A stretch of 64,000 nucleotides of DNA from the NCBI GenBank assembly GCA_947561585.1, contig CANNZV010001444.1:89902-153901 (forward strand), read 5' to 3'. A program made the translations under genes and the position numbers. Under the pieces are notes generated by a model. It was given only the letters and a program-made list of their open reading frames with translations, made no database searches and was not told where the DNA came from. Position 1 is the stretch's first letter. Every line of letters begins with the position of its first letter. Of the stretch, positions 35,746-47,242 are shown piece after piece. This DNA comes from Caprella mutica (taxonomy: Eukaryota > Arthropoda > Malacostraca > Amphipoda > Caprellidae).

Positions 35746-38700
35746 TATAATTTTGATTTTGTTATCAAAAATAAATCAATAATTTCAATTTAAAATTCTA
35801 CAAAAGAAACTTTATAAGAATAATATGTTCATTCTGCTCACCAACTCTATTATGAATACAAATTGTTACAACATCAAAATAAATGAATGCACAATAATCA
35901 ACTTTTAAATCGCTAGGTACTATTTTTGACGAGTAGTTTGTATCAACTCTTGTGCTATATTATGCTATATTGTATATATCGTGATATGTTTGCGCTATTT
36001 TTCTGTCGCAATAAAGTAGCTTCTGTTGGCATCAACTTAATATGGCCAGATAATATTTTTTTTGGGTAATTATTCGAGAGAACCATTGATTTGGGATAAT
36101 TTCTATGAAAGTTACTTAAAGTAAATCTTTTCTCGATCTATTTTAAAGCCGTTCGTTTTGGGAGTCAATACCATACACAAAGATCCAGTGCCGATCGTAA
36201 GATGATGGGCTGTGAGGAATTGAGAGTGTGACGCCGGATGAGGAAAGTTGGTAGTCACTTATATAAGTAATATCAGCAAAGAATAGATCAGAGCTGACTG
36301 CATGATAGCAGGGAAACTGCGTATTGATAATGTTGACTATCACGTTGGAAGGACTAGCTACGTTACGTGTATCGTCTTGAAACGTCAATGATTTCAACGT
36401 CTATCGTCTGGCTAAAGGAATCGGCTAAACACATTGATTGAAAGGGTTAGTCTTTTTTTTTTTGGTTTGAACTCCTTTAGTCATATTTGTTCCCTGTGAA
36501 ATATACCTAGAATTTAATCTATTTGTCAAAAAAACAACATGGAAATAAAATCCACACGAAACAGTTAAAATTCTTTAATGTTATTTTTTTGTAAATGGTC
36601 GAAATTTCCAAATTTCTAAATTAACTTATTTATTTGTTAAAAATTTATATTTTGAATGTTTGTGCTTTTAAATTTACTTCTTGTTGATCCATTGAATCTT
36701 TAACATTTATTTACGTTAAAATAATAAAAAAATATTTAAATATGCTTTAACACTTTTTTTACGTTGAAAAACTTATCACAGATCTGTGTTTTCAACTACC
36801 ATTTTTCCATTTAAGATTGTCAGTTGAAACTTTCAGTTTTTGGTATACTTAAACTTTTGCTGAGAACTTCCTAATGAGAGTTGTTGTTAATCCTATTTCT
36901 ATTTGGTAAATGAGCCTTTTAATGCTGCTATAAACAATATATAATTTTGCTTTACAAAATTTAAACATCTATTTTTTTTTCTTAGCAACCAAGACTACCA
37001 ATCATCCTCATCAAGCAGTGGATTAAGAGAGAGAGAGAGAGAGGGAGAGGAAGATGTAGGGAGAAACATATAAATATCTACATTAATCAATTATTTACTG
37101 TTTGTTTTAGTTCTCCATCCCTGTAGGTATTTCAGTATAACTGTATAATTTACATATAATTATTACAAATCCAATATCTGTGAAGTTCTTGGTAACTTTA
37201 AAGTTTTACGTATTTCCATCCTCACGAACCTTTATTCTTACGTGATAATTTTTGCTTCAGCTTTTACAAGAACACATTTCCAAATTTTTTCTTGCCATCA
37301 CACCAAACCTATTATTCCACCCAAAATATACTTACTACTGTTTCTACGCATATATTCACTTTTAGTATTGAATAGTGATCCAAATCTAATAGCATACCTC
37401 ATGAGTTAACAAGTTAATATATAACCAGTTTCTTTAGTTTAAGATTTGTTTCCAAATATTCTACTTTTCGTTTGAGTCTTAAAGCTAGTTGAGTCTTAAA
37501 GATTTTGTTTATTCCAGTGTTACTATGCAATATGGATAATAATCTGTGAAAAGAATTAAAATAGGAACAGTTAGAATGATCATAAAACTAGAAAGAATTC
37601 ATTTAACCATTAAACAGAAGTTATAGTTTTTAGAGAAGTTAGTACAGGTTATGATGCTCTTGTCTTAGTTTTCAATATTTTAAATATGTTACCACATCTC
37701 CAGTTTTACGAATTGGCTCTCTAGTTAGTTACCTGCATGCTCTTTACCTAATTGCTAAAGTACATTCCAAGTCATGACCACTGAATATTAGGAACATAGA
37801 AGTGTGGTCCAGTGTACCTTCATTTCGGAGGACTGTTCTCGCACCAGAAATCTGCATAAATCATTCCATCTCATTCGGTGTCGATAGGCGCAATTTCAGT
37901 GAATGTTAAATAGATTGCAATGCTGAAATGCTGCCATTTTACACACACATACTAAAAATCACTGACGCTTACTCTACAATGAGCTTCGTTATTGTTAGAC
38001 TTGGGTTCGATTCACTGACGTCACTGTACAATGAACAGAGTTATTGTTATGTTTGGATTTCATATACACTGAACTATCATAATGTCTGCAAACTAAATTG
38101 GTTTTATTTTTTTCATAAAAGGACGCCTTACAGTCTCGGATAACGTGAGAGAATATTCAAGCTCAAAAATATCAAGAAGTTTCCTTTTTTCTTACTTATT
38201 TTTTTTTCTTCAAAAAATATATTAAATTTGGCTCATCTGGAAAGTTCTCTTTTGACAGCAAAGTGTATCAACTCGTACAGTTTTTAGCTAGAGAGAGAAA
38301 GGTTTTATTTGATTTTATTCAGAATTAAGTTATCTACAAATTATCACAAATTTCTTAGTGTTAGAAAATGTATATGGAAATATTTAAATATTTTAAATAT
38401 TTTCGAAAAAATTTGAAATCATATTTCTTGAATATTTTCTGAGACCAATTCGTTAAGAAGCTCTAATCTTGTAGACAAATAAATTCTGAGCAATATGAAT
38501 TAAACTTCATGTCCGTCTCTAGCTAAAGAAAATGTAGGATGTGACACAATAAACATAATAGTTTTCTTTTATGGGTCGGGGATATAAATCTGAAATATAT
38601 CGAATTGTACAGGAAGGTTAACTCTCGTTTTGTATCACAAGATGGAGCCGGATAAAAAGAGATGGTGGATAATTCGAGATGCCATATTTGGTTTAATAGA

Positions 38701-38759
38701 AAATGTGAACCTGTTATATTACGGAAAACTTTGGATAAAAAACATTTTATTTATACATT
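35746..38759. other. AT-rich non-coding region with a short (GA)n tract
   Basis: A GA-rich microsatellite occupies about 37028-37050. An 84-codon minus-strand frame at 36143-36397 and a 71-codon frame at 37928-38143 have no recognisable domain, and I do not support them as genes. A B-box-like GGTTCGATTC at about 38006 lacks any tRNA fold around it. Confidence 0.4.
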
Positions 38760-39061
38760 ATTTTAGGGATACGCATCAATGATTCCGCGGTTGAGGCCAG
38801 ATCAGCTGCCGTGTTGGGGAGAACCCTAAACGTCAGAAATACTCAGCCCTTTTAGATGCATACATATTTGAGCAAATTGCTACTGAGACAACAAGAGCGT
38901 GCAGCAGTACGGCCTCCTCAATCATGAAATCCATAGATAGACGCCTTGTTGAGAAAACGAACGATCCAAGGAAGTCTGCCTGTTTCCAACAGCGAATGGC
39001 TCTTGCGATTCAGAGAGGGAAGGCCATCAGTATACTCTCAGCCGCAAAGGAGAGGTTTTAG
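38760..39061 (+). pseudogene. Short coding-like stretch, unknown protein, probably a broken exon or element fragment
   Basis: The composition becomes markedly more GC-rich and codon-like than its surroundings. One frame runs from about 38853 to a stop at 39061 with some 70 codons and no internal stop. It reads through RRLVEKTNDPR and QQRMALAIQRGKAISIL, which has the look of real protein. A second open block (38769-38854, starting after a plausible ATTTTAG splice acceptor) is in another frame, so the stretch is either frameshifted or two exons. I do not recognise the family; a retroelement tail is one possibility. There is no start codon in good context. Confidence 0.35.
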
Positions 39062-40484
39062 AGGGTCAGGTCTACTCCTTCACGGAACTCAACCCCTTCT
39101 GTAAAGATTTTATCCTTCTTGTTTTTAATTGTAAAATATTGTCATTGTAAACAAAAAAAAAATGTTTAATGCTCTCTTACTTTGCAATCACAGTTGCAAG
39201 CAGTTGAAGAAAAATGCCTTTATGATGTTTTTCTTACAAAGATTGTTGCAGAATACAGGACGAACGCGAAGGGTGGATAAATCAAGATGGTGTGGACTGA
39301 CCGAGACAAACAAAACTATATAAATCGAGAGAGTGACTACCATAGAGATTGGTATAAATTGAGAGTTACCTGCATTTGTTTGGCATAAAATAATTCTTGT
39401 AGTCTTCCGAATAATTTGTTAAGATATTAGAGTTCATTTCAAAATAAACTAGAAATGCTGTTATAACAAATTTCCCCAAATTTTTTTCAAATAAACTGCC
39501 CTCCTGAAAAATTGCATGTTTAGAATGCAATAATTTTTCATTATTTATCCGTGGGTTTTATATATAAAGAAAAACGGAATATCGCAACTTGTTCTAAAAA
39601 CACGTTTGTGATAAATATATATTGCTTTTTCTTTCTGAATTAATTTTCCTACTTCAAAGACTTCCTCATTTTGCCAAAATAATCTCTCATTTTTTCGCTT
39701 AAATTTTTTTTTTCAATTAAAAAAATTCGCAAAATCGTATCATAGATTTGTAAAGTGAACATTTTTGAATAAGATGGTGAAATTGGTTTGTTTCTATCTG
39801 AAGAACTCATTGGTAAATAGTATTTTTTAATAACTTTTCTTTGGAGTTTAACGGAAATTTCAAAAGAAATATTAAACAAATGTGGTTCAGAAGCTTAGAA
39901 TACATGTACAGAAAAAAATACACACTTAAAATAACAACTTTCTTATGATGGCAGAAGATCCCCTTAAGTTTATTATATTTTAACGCTACTTGTAGATTTT
40001 GATCATTTAGAGACTCGTTAATTTTAGTTATTTAATATTATCTCTTCATTTACTTCTTCCATCCGTGAGTGCAGCAGCCGGTGCTTGTGTTTGTTTCCAC
40101 CACTTTCCTTGGATGTAACTATATTCGCTGAGTAGTTTTACTGTAACCATGAGCCCTTGTTCATAATTTCTTTCTGGCGTCAGCGATATGGCATTTGGCT
40201 CAAAATTTGACGTTTAACTTCCTACTACTTTGAATTACTTTTGTTTTGGCAAATTAAACATGAGAAAATATAGAGAGAAAATCACATCTCTCATTACTAC
40301 TCTCTATCATAAATCATCTCATTCTATCATTCCCCTCTCCCATTACTTCCATATCCCCTTAATCTCCTCTCCAATTAATCACTCTCCCATGCCTAATATT
40401 CGAATTTCAAAATTAGAATAGAAGCCTGAGCAGCTCCGTTCGATTAGAGAGTCACCTCTTGAATTTAAATGAGGCAATGAGTAG
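39062..40484. other. AT-rich non-coding region
   Basis: Nothing recognised apart from a dispersed-repeat fragment at about 40045-40205. The minus-strand frame at 39649-39879 has no identifiable domain. Confidence 0.4.
40045..40205. repeat. Dispersed repeat fragment (other pieces at 23790-23895 and 56595-56825)
   Basis: CATCCGTGAGTGCAGCAG...CTTGTGTTTGTTTCCACCACTTTCCT resembles CATCCATGAGTTCAGTCAC...CTTGTGTTGCTTTCCGTCACATTCCT near 56625. Both are followed about 100 bp later by a GATATGGC phrase. Estimated by eye at about 70 percent; nature unknown, possibly remains of an old retroelement. Confidence 0.35.
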
Positions 40485-40735
40485 TGCCAAATCATTGGGT
40501 AATACTTGGTATTTATGATATTATCGAGTCATTGGGTGATACTTGGTACTTACTAGTGTCAAATTATTTGGTAATACTTGCTACTTACTTGTGTCAAATC
40601 ATTTTGTGATACTTGGTACTTACTAGTGTCAAATCATTGGGTGATATTTGGTACTTTCTAGTGTCAAATCATTTTGTGATACTTTGTACTTACTAGTGTC
40701 AAATCATTACGTAATACTTGGTATTTACTAATCCT
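40485..40735. repeat. 35-bp tandem repeat, about 7 copies
   Basis: The unit contains GATACTTGGTACTTACTAGT and TCAAATCATT, period 35 bp, with 5-15 percent divergence between copies. Confidence 0.85.
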
Positions 40736-41416
40736 TCCAACCTACTGATCGGAAAGTAGTGTTGCCTCTTTCATTTATAGCTGAACATTCCTTTTTTAAA
40801 TAATCGATAAATATTTGAGAATGTAGTGGGATACTTTATTGATGAAGTTCATAAGTTTATTCATTTGCTTGCTTTGTTCTAATTAGATTGAAATTTTAAT
40901 TAATTCAGGTTAAATAAATATTAGGTAACAATAGATATATTTATTAAACATAATGAGCCAAACCATAGCTGAGTACCAAGAACAATAGTGATTAATGTAT
41001 ATTTTATATTAAGGCTATCCACCAATTATTTAATTAAAGCTATTATTATTATTAGCTACACTATCGATAAAGAAGTTGTATTTTCGTTTAAATTGATTAG
41101 TTGGATTATGATTCATGAGCAATATGGTGCTTCAATCTCTGGAGATTTTAGCCAATATTATCGACTATAAATTTTGGAGATTTTCTATGCTCTGTTCTCC
41201 AGAGTTTTCGGCTGATAATAACTCGTCAAACCTCCGCAGATTATCTCACCCTTATCCTGTCGTGGCCTCCGTAGGTCGCAGTAAACATTTGTGAGAAGCA
41301 GAGATTATCTGCTGAGCGCTACTTAGAAATGCTGAGACTGCCGTAAACTACAGTAAAACGTCCGCTATACTGCAACGAATTTTAACTGGTCAGGGTTGTC
41401 AATTACTCTAAAAATA
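40736..41416. other. AT-rich spacer up to the retrotransposon
   Basis: No gene or repeat recognised. It ends with the 5' copy of the BEL target duplication TAATT (41417-41421). Confidence 0.45.
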
Positions 41417-41421
41417 TAATT

Positions 41422-42480
41422 AGTATCTAATATATTAGGATTTCCAATATTTGTAAGATGTATGTACGGAGTTCTTTGGCGGTGACTGTTAATAAATTCT
41501 GTACCAACTTATGTATAAGGCTCGTCACTGCTACGGAACTCCACATAAAATAACTTTATTTCGAGTATCGCCAGATATTTCTCTGCCCTGATGCGGTGAT
41601 GTACAATGTATCTTCGCATCTGGAGACTGGTCTTCAACTCTGGATCCACTTGTGCATAGTCGGGCAGAATCCTCACACACACTGATGTGGCTAGTGAACT
41701 GTACAGCGTCCTCATCATATCTATCTAAATTAGCCTTGTATTAGCTATGGCAGGCTAAAACTTTACCACTATGTGAGACGTCTGGAATTCGCCACCGGAA
41801 GACATTTGTTCCAGGCTTACCGCTGTATCAAGGGTATGTGATGTAGCCTACTTGTTTCTAAGTCTGGTACAGTGAGGTTATTAATTTAACGTGGTGTAAA
41901 TCGTTCCTTCCCTACCATTCATTGAATTACATACCATATATAAAATTAATACCCTTCAATATTTAATTAGCATAAAGCTGCCAAATTACTCCATTACTCT
42001 TACTTGTTGGATAATCTTATTCCAGTCGATATGATAATATATATTATCATATCATGAATTACTAACTTACTATTACTCTTTATGTTCTATCGAACTAAAT
42101 TACCTTTAATTACAATTAAGTAACCATAAGGTTACATTACTAAAACTAAAGTACTTTATTAAATCCTTTCTATTTTCATTCTCATAGTTTCATTCCACAA
42201 CTTAATTATTCTATTTTTCTATCTACAGGTGATTGTCAGCGAAACACAGCTGCGCTCCTTCATCTGCCGTAATTCATCATGTTATTGTTTAAAACTTTAA
42301 CTTTTAACTGTTATTAATACTGTTGCAGTTTGTACTTAATCATAATAAAACTTTAGTATTTGATCAATTTTTGTTATATACCTTTTTATAAGCTATAACT
42401 ATTAAATAATTACTGAAGTACTAAACTGAAATTGAATAACCAGTACTAAAATTAAATAACTTAAATTACTAAATTCAAGA
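41422..42480 (+). repeat. 5' LTR of the BEL/Pao element
   Basis: Starts AGTATCTAATATATTAGG and ends AAATTCAAGA, so the ends are AG...GA rather than the usual TG...CA. The boundary is fixed by the end of LTR-LTR identity together with the TAATT duplication. It contains AATAAA at 41491 and 42344, a perfect 26-bp palindrome at 42028-42053 and a splice-acceptor-like TATCTACAG near 42228. A 69-codon minus-strand frame, identical in both LTRs, has no known domain and is unlikely to be a gene. Confidence 0.95.
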
Positions 42481-42482
42481 TA

Positions 42483-42500
42483 TGGTGGCCAGTATGGGGA
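42483..42500 (+). promoter_or_regulatory. Primer-binding site, possibly tRNA-Ile type
   Basis: TGGTGGCCAGTATGGGGA starts two bases after the LTR. TGG is the complement of the universal tRNA CCA end. TGGTGGCC and the later GGGGA also fit the complement of an insect tRNA-Ile(AAU) 3' end as I remember it; the middle four bases fit poorly, so the tRNA identity is tentative. Confidence 0.65.
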
Positions 42501-42712
42501 TGAACGGTTGAGCCGGGGCTGTGTTTCGGTGGTGTCACCAGTTCGTCTTGCAAGGTAATACTTTTCTATTTGTGATTCTATATCTATTATTGATTGTTTT
42601 TCTATTTGTGATTCTATTTCTATAACTGATTCTTTCCTTATTTGTGATTCTGTATTATTGTATATAATCTGTGTCATTTATTCATTGTTTATAAAAGGGG
42701 AAAACTAGAAAA

Positions 42713-45700
42713 ATGAAGGATCTTGTTGAAGCAAGTTCTTCTAGTGCGAAATCACTAGACGAACAATGTCAGGCATTAATTAAAACTCGAAAGTATTTGA
42801 GAGCGCAAGTAACGCGCATATACACTATTGTATCTAATGCACTTAATTTTGAATCTTTAACTCTTGCTAAGAAATTTGAGTATAGTCAGAAGTTGTTAAC
42901 CCTTAGAGAGAAGCTTGATGATATTGATCAGAATATATTTGAGTTAAAGTCCGAGGACGAGGGAGATATTGATACCATTCTCTCAGATCAGGAGACATAC
43001 TCCGATAGGATTACTGAATCCTTATCAATATTAGATCCTGTAAACAGTGGTAATGATGGTTCTAATTCTCCTCCTGCTAGTCCTTTATTTGGTCAACCTA
43101 ATATTAATTCTTCTCTTAATTTAACTAAGATCAAACTTCCAACTATATCTTTGCCTACATTCAGTAATGGTAGAAATGAAAGTCTAGGGAAATTTCTCTA
43201 TGCACTTGAGTCTATTTTAGATAAGCATAATCTCTCGGATTATGAAAAGTTTATCTACTTGAAAGGTCAGCTTCATGAAGGGCCTAAATCTTTAATAGAA
43301 TCGCTTGACTCAGGTGAACAAACTTATACATTAGGCAAAGAATTGTTAACCGAAGCGTTTGCCTCTGACCTTACTCAAAAGTATGACGTGATAGCCAGAC
43401 TTTCAAAGCTTGATTTGTCGATAAGTGATGATGTTTACGAATTTATCGGCGGTTTACGTACTATCATCTCGACAATTAAATCATTGAATATAGATGTTGA
43501 CACTATTATTCAGTATTTTGTTTGGGCATCGCTGAATGATAGATTTCAGTCTCAATTGATTCAAATTACTAATAATACTAAACCTAACCTAGATCAAATT
43601 ATGTCTAATATATTTGTTGCTACAGATAGATATATGAAGTTGAATGAACAGATTGCTGAAAAACGAAATAAATTCAAAACCAATTCCTTCAATTCTAATT
43701 CTGTACAACAGAAGGCATCACCTAATAAGTCGAAAACTACTAGTAACTTTGCAGTCAAAATCGAAACTAAGCCTATTCGTAAGTGTCAGTTGTGCAGGGC
43801 AGATAAACGTGAAAATATTACTCACGACCTTAGAGGGTGTCATACCTATTCCAATCCATCTGACAAAATTGATAAGTTAGAATCATTAGGTCATTGTAGT
43901 AAGTGTTCGTTTACTAATCATAGGAAGAAAGATTGTCGTTTTAAATTTGCCAGTCCTTGTCTAAATTGTAGTGGTGCGCATTTAAGTTTTTTGTGTCACA
44001 ATAGTGCTGAGAATAGAGATTCTAATAGGAAATCTGTAAATTCTAATTTGTCCATTGTTCATTATAATAACACTGTGGATAATGATGATGTTATTTTGCC
44101 TACATTTTCGATCTCATTAGGTATTGAAAAAAGTACTAATTACAGAGTTCTTTATGATACTGGATCTCAGAGAAACTTTATAACTGCTGATATTGCTGAT
44201 AGTTTAAATTTGAAGAAAATTAAAACTGATATTGATTTAGTAATCAATGGTTTCAATTCAAAACGACCTATCAAAACTAATATAGTTGAGGTTCCTATAT
44301 TTATTAGGGATATTTTGCATAACATTGAAGCTATAGTAGTTCCTTCCATTGATGTAAAATTGCATACTGATAGCATGCATAATATAGTAAGAGAATATTC
44401 ATCGAAAGGTTATAGGTTAGCTGATCGTATTCTTCTTTCGTCAGATGAAGATAGCATTAACCTAATAATGGGCTCTGATGTAAACCGGTTATTAATTCCT
44501 AAAACTGAAGTGTTTGGTGATAATTCCAATTGTTCTGTATTTATATCTTCTAATTTGGGTACTATTTTGACTGGGGATATCGGGCAAATTGAAAGTAATT
44601 TGATGCATTTAAAGAATATTAAATGCACGGAAGTGTCTAATTTTCTATGTAATTTTAGTAAGAATTCCGTATTTTCTGATATGTCTCCCAACAGTGAAAG
44701 TTCAGTTTGTATAAATACCAGTATTGAAGTTTTAAGCGAAAAGGGTTCATTATTGGAAGATAAACTTAAAAATGCTACTCATGAAGCATTAGATATGGAA
44801 AGTAGTAAATACTTCAATTATGACAATCAAAATTGTAGCGAGTCAGATGAGACTAATGATAAAATTATTAGTTATATTTTAACTAATGCTGACCGTAACT
44901 TTGAAGGTAGAATGATTATGCCACTACCTTGGAATCCACAATGTAAACATCTGTTAGGCACTAATTATAACCTTAGTAAGAAAATTTTGTTTTCTAATTT
45001 GTCTAAATTGAAGAGTAAGAATAAATTAGAGTCCTACGATGATGTTTTCAAAGAGCAGGAAGAATTAGGTATTATTGAGAGGATAGAAGATGTTGACGGG
45101 TTTATGAGAGAGCATCCTACTTGTAGTTTTCTCCCTCATATGGGAATATTCAAAACTGATAGGGATACCACTAAAGTTAGGGTTGTATTTTTGTCTAACT
45201 TATGTGAAAAAAGTGCTGATAAGCCAAATGCCGTTAGCCATAATAATGCCCTCCTTCCAGGTCCATGTTTAAACAGTAAACTTATTACTACTTTGTTGCT
45301 GTCACGATTTGACGAGTATATATTAATATTCGATCTGAAAAAAGCTTTTTTGAATATAGCTTTGAATGAATGCGACCAGAGTAAGCTTCTCTGTCTCTGG
45401 TTCAAAAATGTTGGTAAGTGCGATTATTCGCTCATTGCTTATAGGAATCTTAGATTAAGTTTTGGATTAAGATCCAGTCCTACAATACTTATGCTCACCT
45501 TGTATAAAATGCTTATATTAGATACCGACAATGATGATGCCGATATGGTTGAATTGAAAAAGTCTATTTACAACAATATCTATATGGATAATGGATTAGT
45601 GTCATCAAACAGTGAAATTTCCTTGAATAGCTATTATGAGAAGTTACCTTTGATATTTGATGATTATAAGTTTGGCCTTCAGCAATTTGCTACAAATGAC

Positions 45701-47242
45701 TTAGATTTGCAATCGAAAGCAGATATGGAGCAAGGTGTTGTAACAGATACTGTAGTGAAATATTTCGGTATGCAGTGGAATAGGAAGTATGATACTTTGA
45801 ATCCTTATGTTATTAACCTTGATTCCGCTGCAAATACTAGAAGAAAGATACTTTCTTCGCTGAATTCTGTCTATGATCTTTTCAATGTTTATTCGCCAAT
45901 GCTGAATAGAGCTAAGTTATTCCTTCAGAGTTTACAGGTGAATAAATCATTGAACTGGGACACTGTATTGCCTCAGAAATTACAAGGGACTTGGCTTAAT
46001 ATTTGCAAACAAGTCAATAGAACACCTCAGATTAATCTACCTAGATTCGTAGGTACAAGGGATAGTGTTTATGACCTTGTGGCTTACTCTGACGCTTCCG
46101 CTGCTATCTATGGGACTGTAGTTTATCTAATTAATAAGACTACTAATAAGATTTCTTTCGTTCTCTCTAAGAACAGGTTGATTAATTGTAGCACTGTGAA
46201 GAAATCCATCCCAAGTTTGGAATGCCAAGGTGTAGTATTTGCCGCAGAGATCCTGATAGATCTGTATGATGATCTTGGTTCCAGTAAAAATGATGTTCCT
46301 ATTCACATTGATAAACTATATGTGTACACTGATAGCATGATCAGCTTGTCGTGGATACGTTCCTATTTTGTTAATTTTGACAAAATGCAGAAGAGAACTG
46401 TATTCATATTAAATAGGCTTAAAAGACTTGATGATTTATGCCAGGTTAAACAGATCACTTTCAGATATGTTGCAGGCAAGGAGAATCCTGCAGATTTCGT
46501 AACCAGACAGGTTAGCTATAACCAACTGAAGACTACTAATTACCTGAGTGGCCCCAATCATCTGTTGGACAATCCGGATCAACCGGATATGGAAGTTATT
46601 GTTCCAAATACTACCGTGGACTTGAAGGAAGATGAGACGGAAGGTAATGCGTCGGAAGGTATGAACTCTTATCTTTGTGTGAGCTATGTTGATGAGGAGA
46701 TAGATCACGTGGTGCCTCTGGAGAAGTACAGTTGCTTTGGTAAGCTTGTAAGAGTATGTAGTAATGTAATGAAGTTCATTAATAAGCTCAAATTGCGAAT
46801 TGGTAAAATTAATACTATTGATGAAGATAAGACTGCTGTTATTAATATGTTGATCAAGAGGGAACAGCTTATAAAATTTAATGATATAATTAGATTTTTT
46901 CATGCAAATAAAGTACCCGTTAAAAACATTCCTAACTTGGTACTCCAAATGAATTTATATATGGATGAACAGGGTATTATTAGAGTAAAAAGTAAACATG
47001 TTTCATTTCATCCAATATTGTTGCCTCATGATTCTTACTTGGTTAAATTGATTGTTTTAGAAACTCATGCACGGTTTTTGCACGCCGGTTTGTATACAGT
47101 ATTGAGAGAAATAAGAAAAACATTTTGGATCCTTCGCGGATTTTCAACTATTAGGAAGATTCTTAAAACATGTGTAACGTGTAGAAAGGTAAACGAGAAA
47201 AAAATTAAAAAAAAAAAAAAAACAGGAGCACGGTATTTCTAA
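42713..47242 (+). CDS. gag-pol: BEL/Pao gag-pol polyprotein (1509 codons), integrase cut short
   Basis: Makes the capsid and the enzymes for reverse transcription and integration. N-terminal gag with a DUF1759-like region (about 1-110) and capsid-like region (140-310). Cysteine-rich knuckles CQLC (358-361), CSKC (395-398) and CLNC (416-419) follow. Aspartic protease with YDTGSQ (D482). Reverse transcriptase about 770-1020 with the first catalytic aspartate in FDLKKAF (D874) and IYMDN (957-960) where most retroelements have YxDD. RNase H with D1127, E1170, D1207 and D1261. Integrase zinc-binding H1452, H1457, C1487, C1490. The frame then enters an A16 run (47207-47222) and stops after 11 unrelated residues. 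ATG in context AAAATGAAGG, 230 bp after the 5' LTR. No internal stops, consistent with youth. Family certain; function of this copy doubtful. Confidence 0.93.
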   Translation: MKDLVEASSSSAKSLDEQCQALIKTRKYLRAQVTRIYTIVSNALNFESLTLAKKFEYSQKLLTLREKLDDIDQNIFELKSEDEGDIDTILSDQETYSDRITESLSILDPVNSGNDGSNSPPASPLFGQPNINSSLNLTKIKLPTISLPTFSNGRNESLGKFLYALESILDKHNLSDYEKFIYLKGQLHEGPKSLIESLDSGEQTYTLGKELLTEAFASDLTQKYDVIARLSKLDLSISDDVYEFIGGLRTIISTIKSLNIDVDTIIQYFVWASLNDRFQSQLIQITNNTKPNLDQIMSNIFVATDRYMKLNEQIAEKRNKFKTNSFNSNSVQQKASPNKSKTTSNFAVKIETKPIRKCQLCRADKRENITHDLRGCHTYSNPSDKIDKLESLGHCSKCSFTNHRKKDCRFKFASPCLNCSGAHLSFLCHNSAENRDSNRKSVNSNLSIVHYNNTVDNDDVILPTFSISLGIEKSTNYRVLYDTGSQRNFITADIADSLNLKKIKTDIDLVINGFNSKRPIKTNIVEVPIFIRDILHNIEAIVVPSIDVKLHTDSMHNIVREYSSKGYRLADRILLSSDEDSINLIMGSDVNRLLIPKTEVFGDNSNCSVFISSNLGTILTGDIGQIESNLMHLKNIKCTEVSNFLCNFSKNSVFSDMSPNSESSVCINTSIEVLSEKGSLLEDKLKNATHEALDMESSKYFNYDNQNCSESDETNDKIISYILTNADRNFEGRMIMPLPWNPQCKHLLGTNYNLSKKILFSNLSKLKSKNKLESYDDVFKEQEELGIIERIEDVDGFMREHPTCSFLPHMGIFKTDRDTTKVRVVFLSNLCEKSADKPNAVSHNNALLPGPCLNSKLITTLLLSRFDEYILIFDLKKAFLNIALNECDQSKLLCLWFKNVGKCDYSLIAYRNLRLSFGLRSSPTILMLTLYKMLILDTDNDDADMVELKKSIYNNIYMDNGLVSSNSEISLNSYYEKLPLIFDDYKFGLQQFATNDLDLQSKADMEQGVVTDTVVKYFGMQWNRKYDTLNPYVINLDSAANTRRKILSSLNSVYDLFNVYSPMLNRAKLFLQSLQVNKSLNWDTVLPQKLQGTWLNICKQVNRTPQINLPRFVGTRDSVYDLVAYSDASAAIYGTVVYLINKTTNKISFVLSKNRLINCSTVKKSIPSLECQGVVFAAEILIDLYDDLGSSKNDVPIHIDKLYVYTDSMISLSWIRSYFVNFDKMQKRTVFILNRLKRLDDLCQVKQITFRYVAGKENPADFVTRQVSYNQLKTTNYLSGPNHLLDNPDQPDMEVIVPNTTVDLKEDETEGNASEGMNSYLCVSYVDEEIDHVVPLEKYSCFGKLVRVCSNVMKFINKLKLRIGKINTIDEDKTAVINMLIKREQLIKFNDIIRFFHANKVPVKNIPNLVLQMNLYMDEQGIIRVKSKHVSFHPILLPHDSYLVKLIVLETHARFLHAGLYTVLREIRKTFWILRGFSTIRKILKTCVTCRKVNEKKIKKKKKTGARYF

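Noticed and set aside
37990..38030. tRNA gene suggested by a GGTTCGATTC box
   Set aside because: No acceptor or anticodon stem could be drawn around it.
41509..41718. 69-codon minus-strand frame conserved in both LTRs
   Set aside because: Identity is explained by the LTR pair being nearly identical; no domain.
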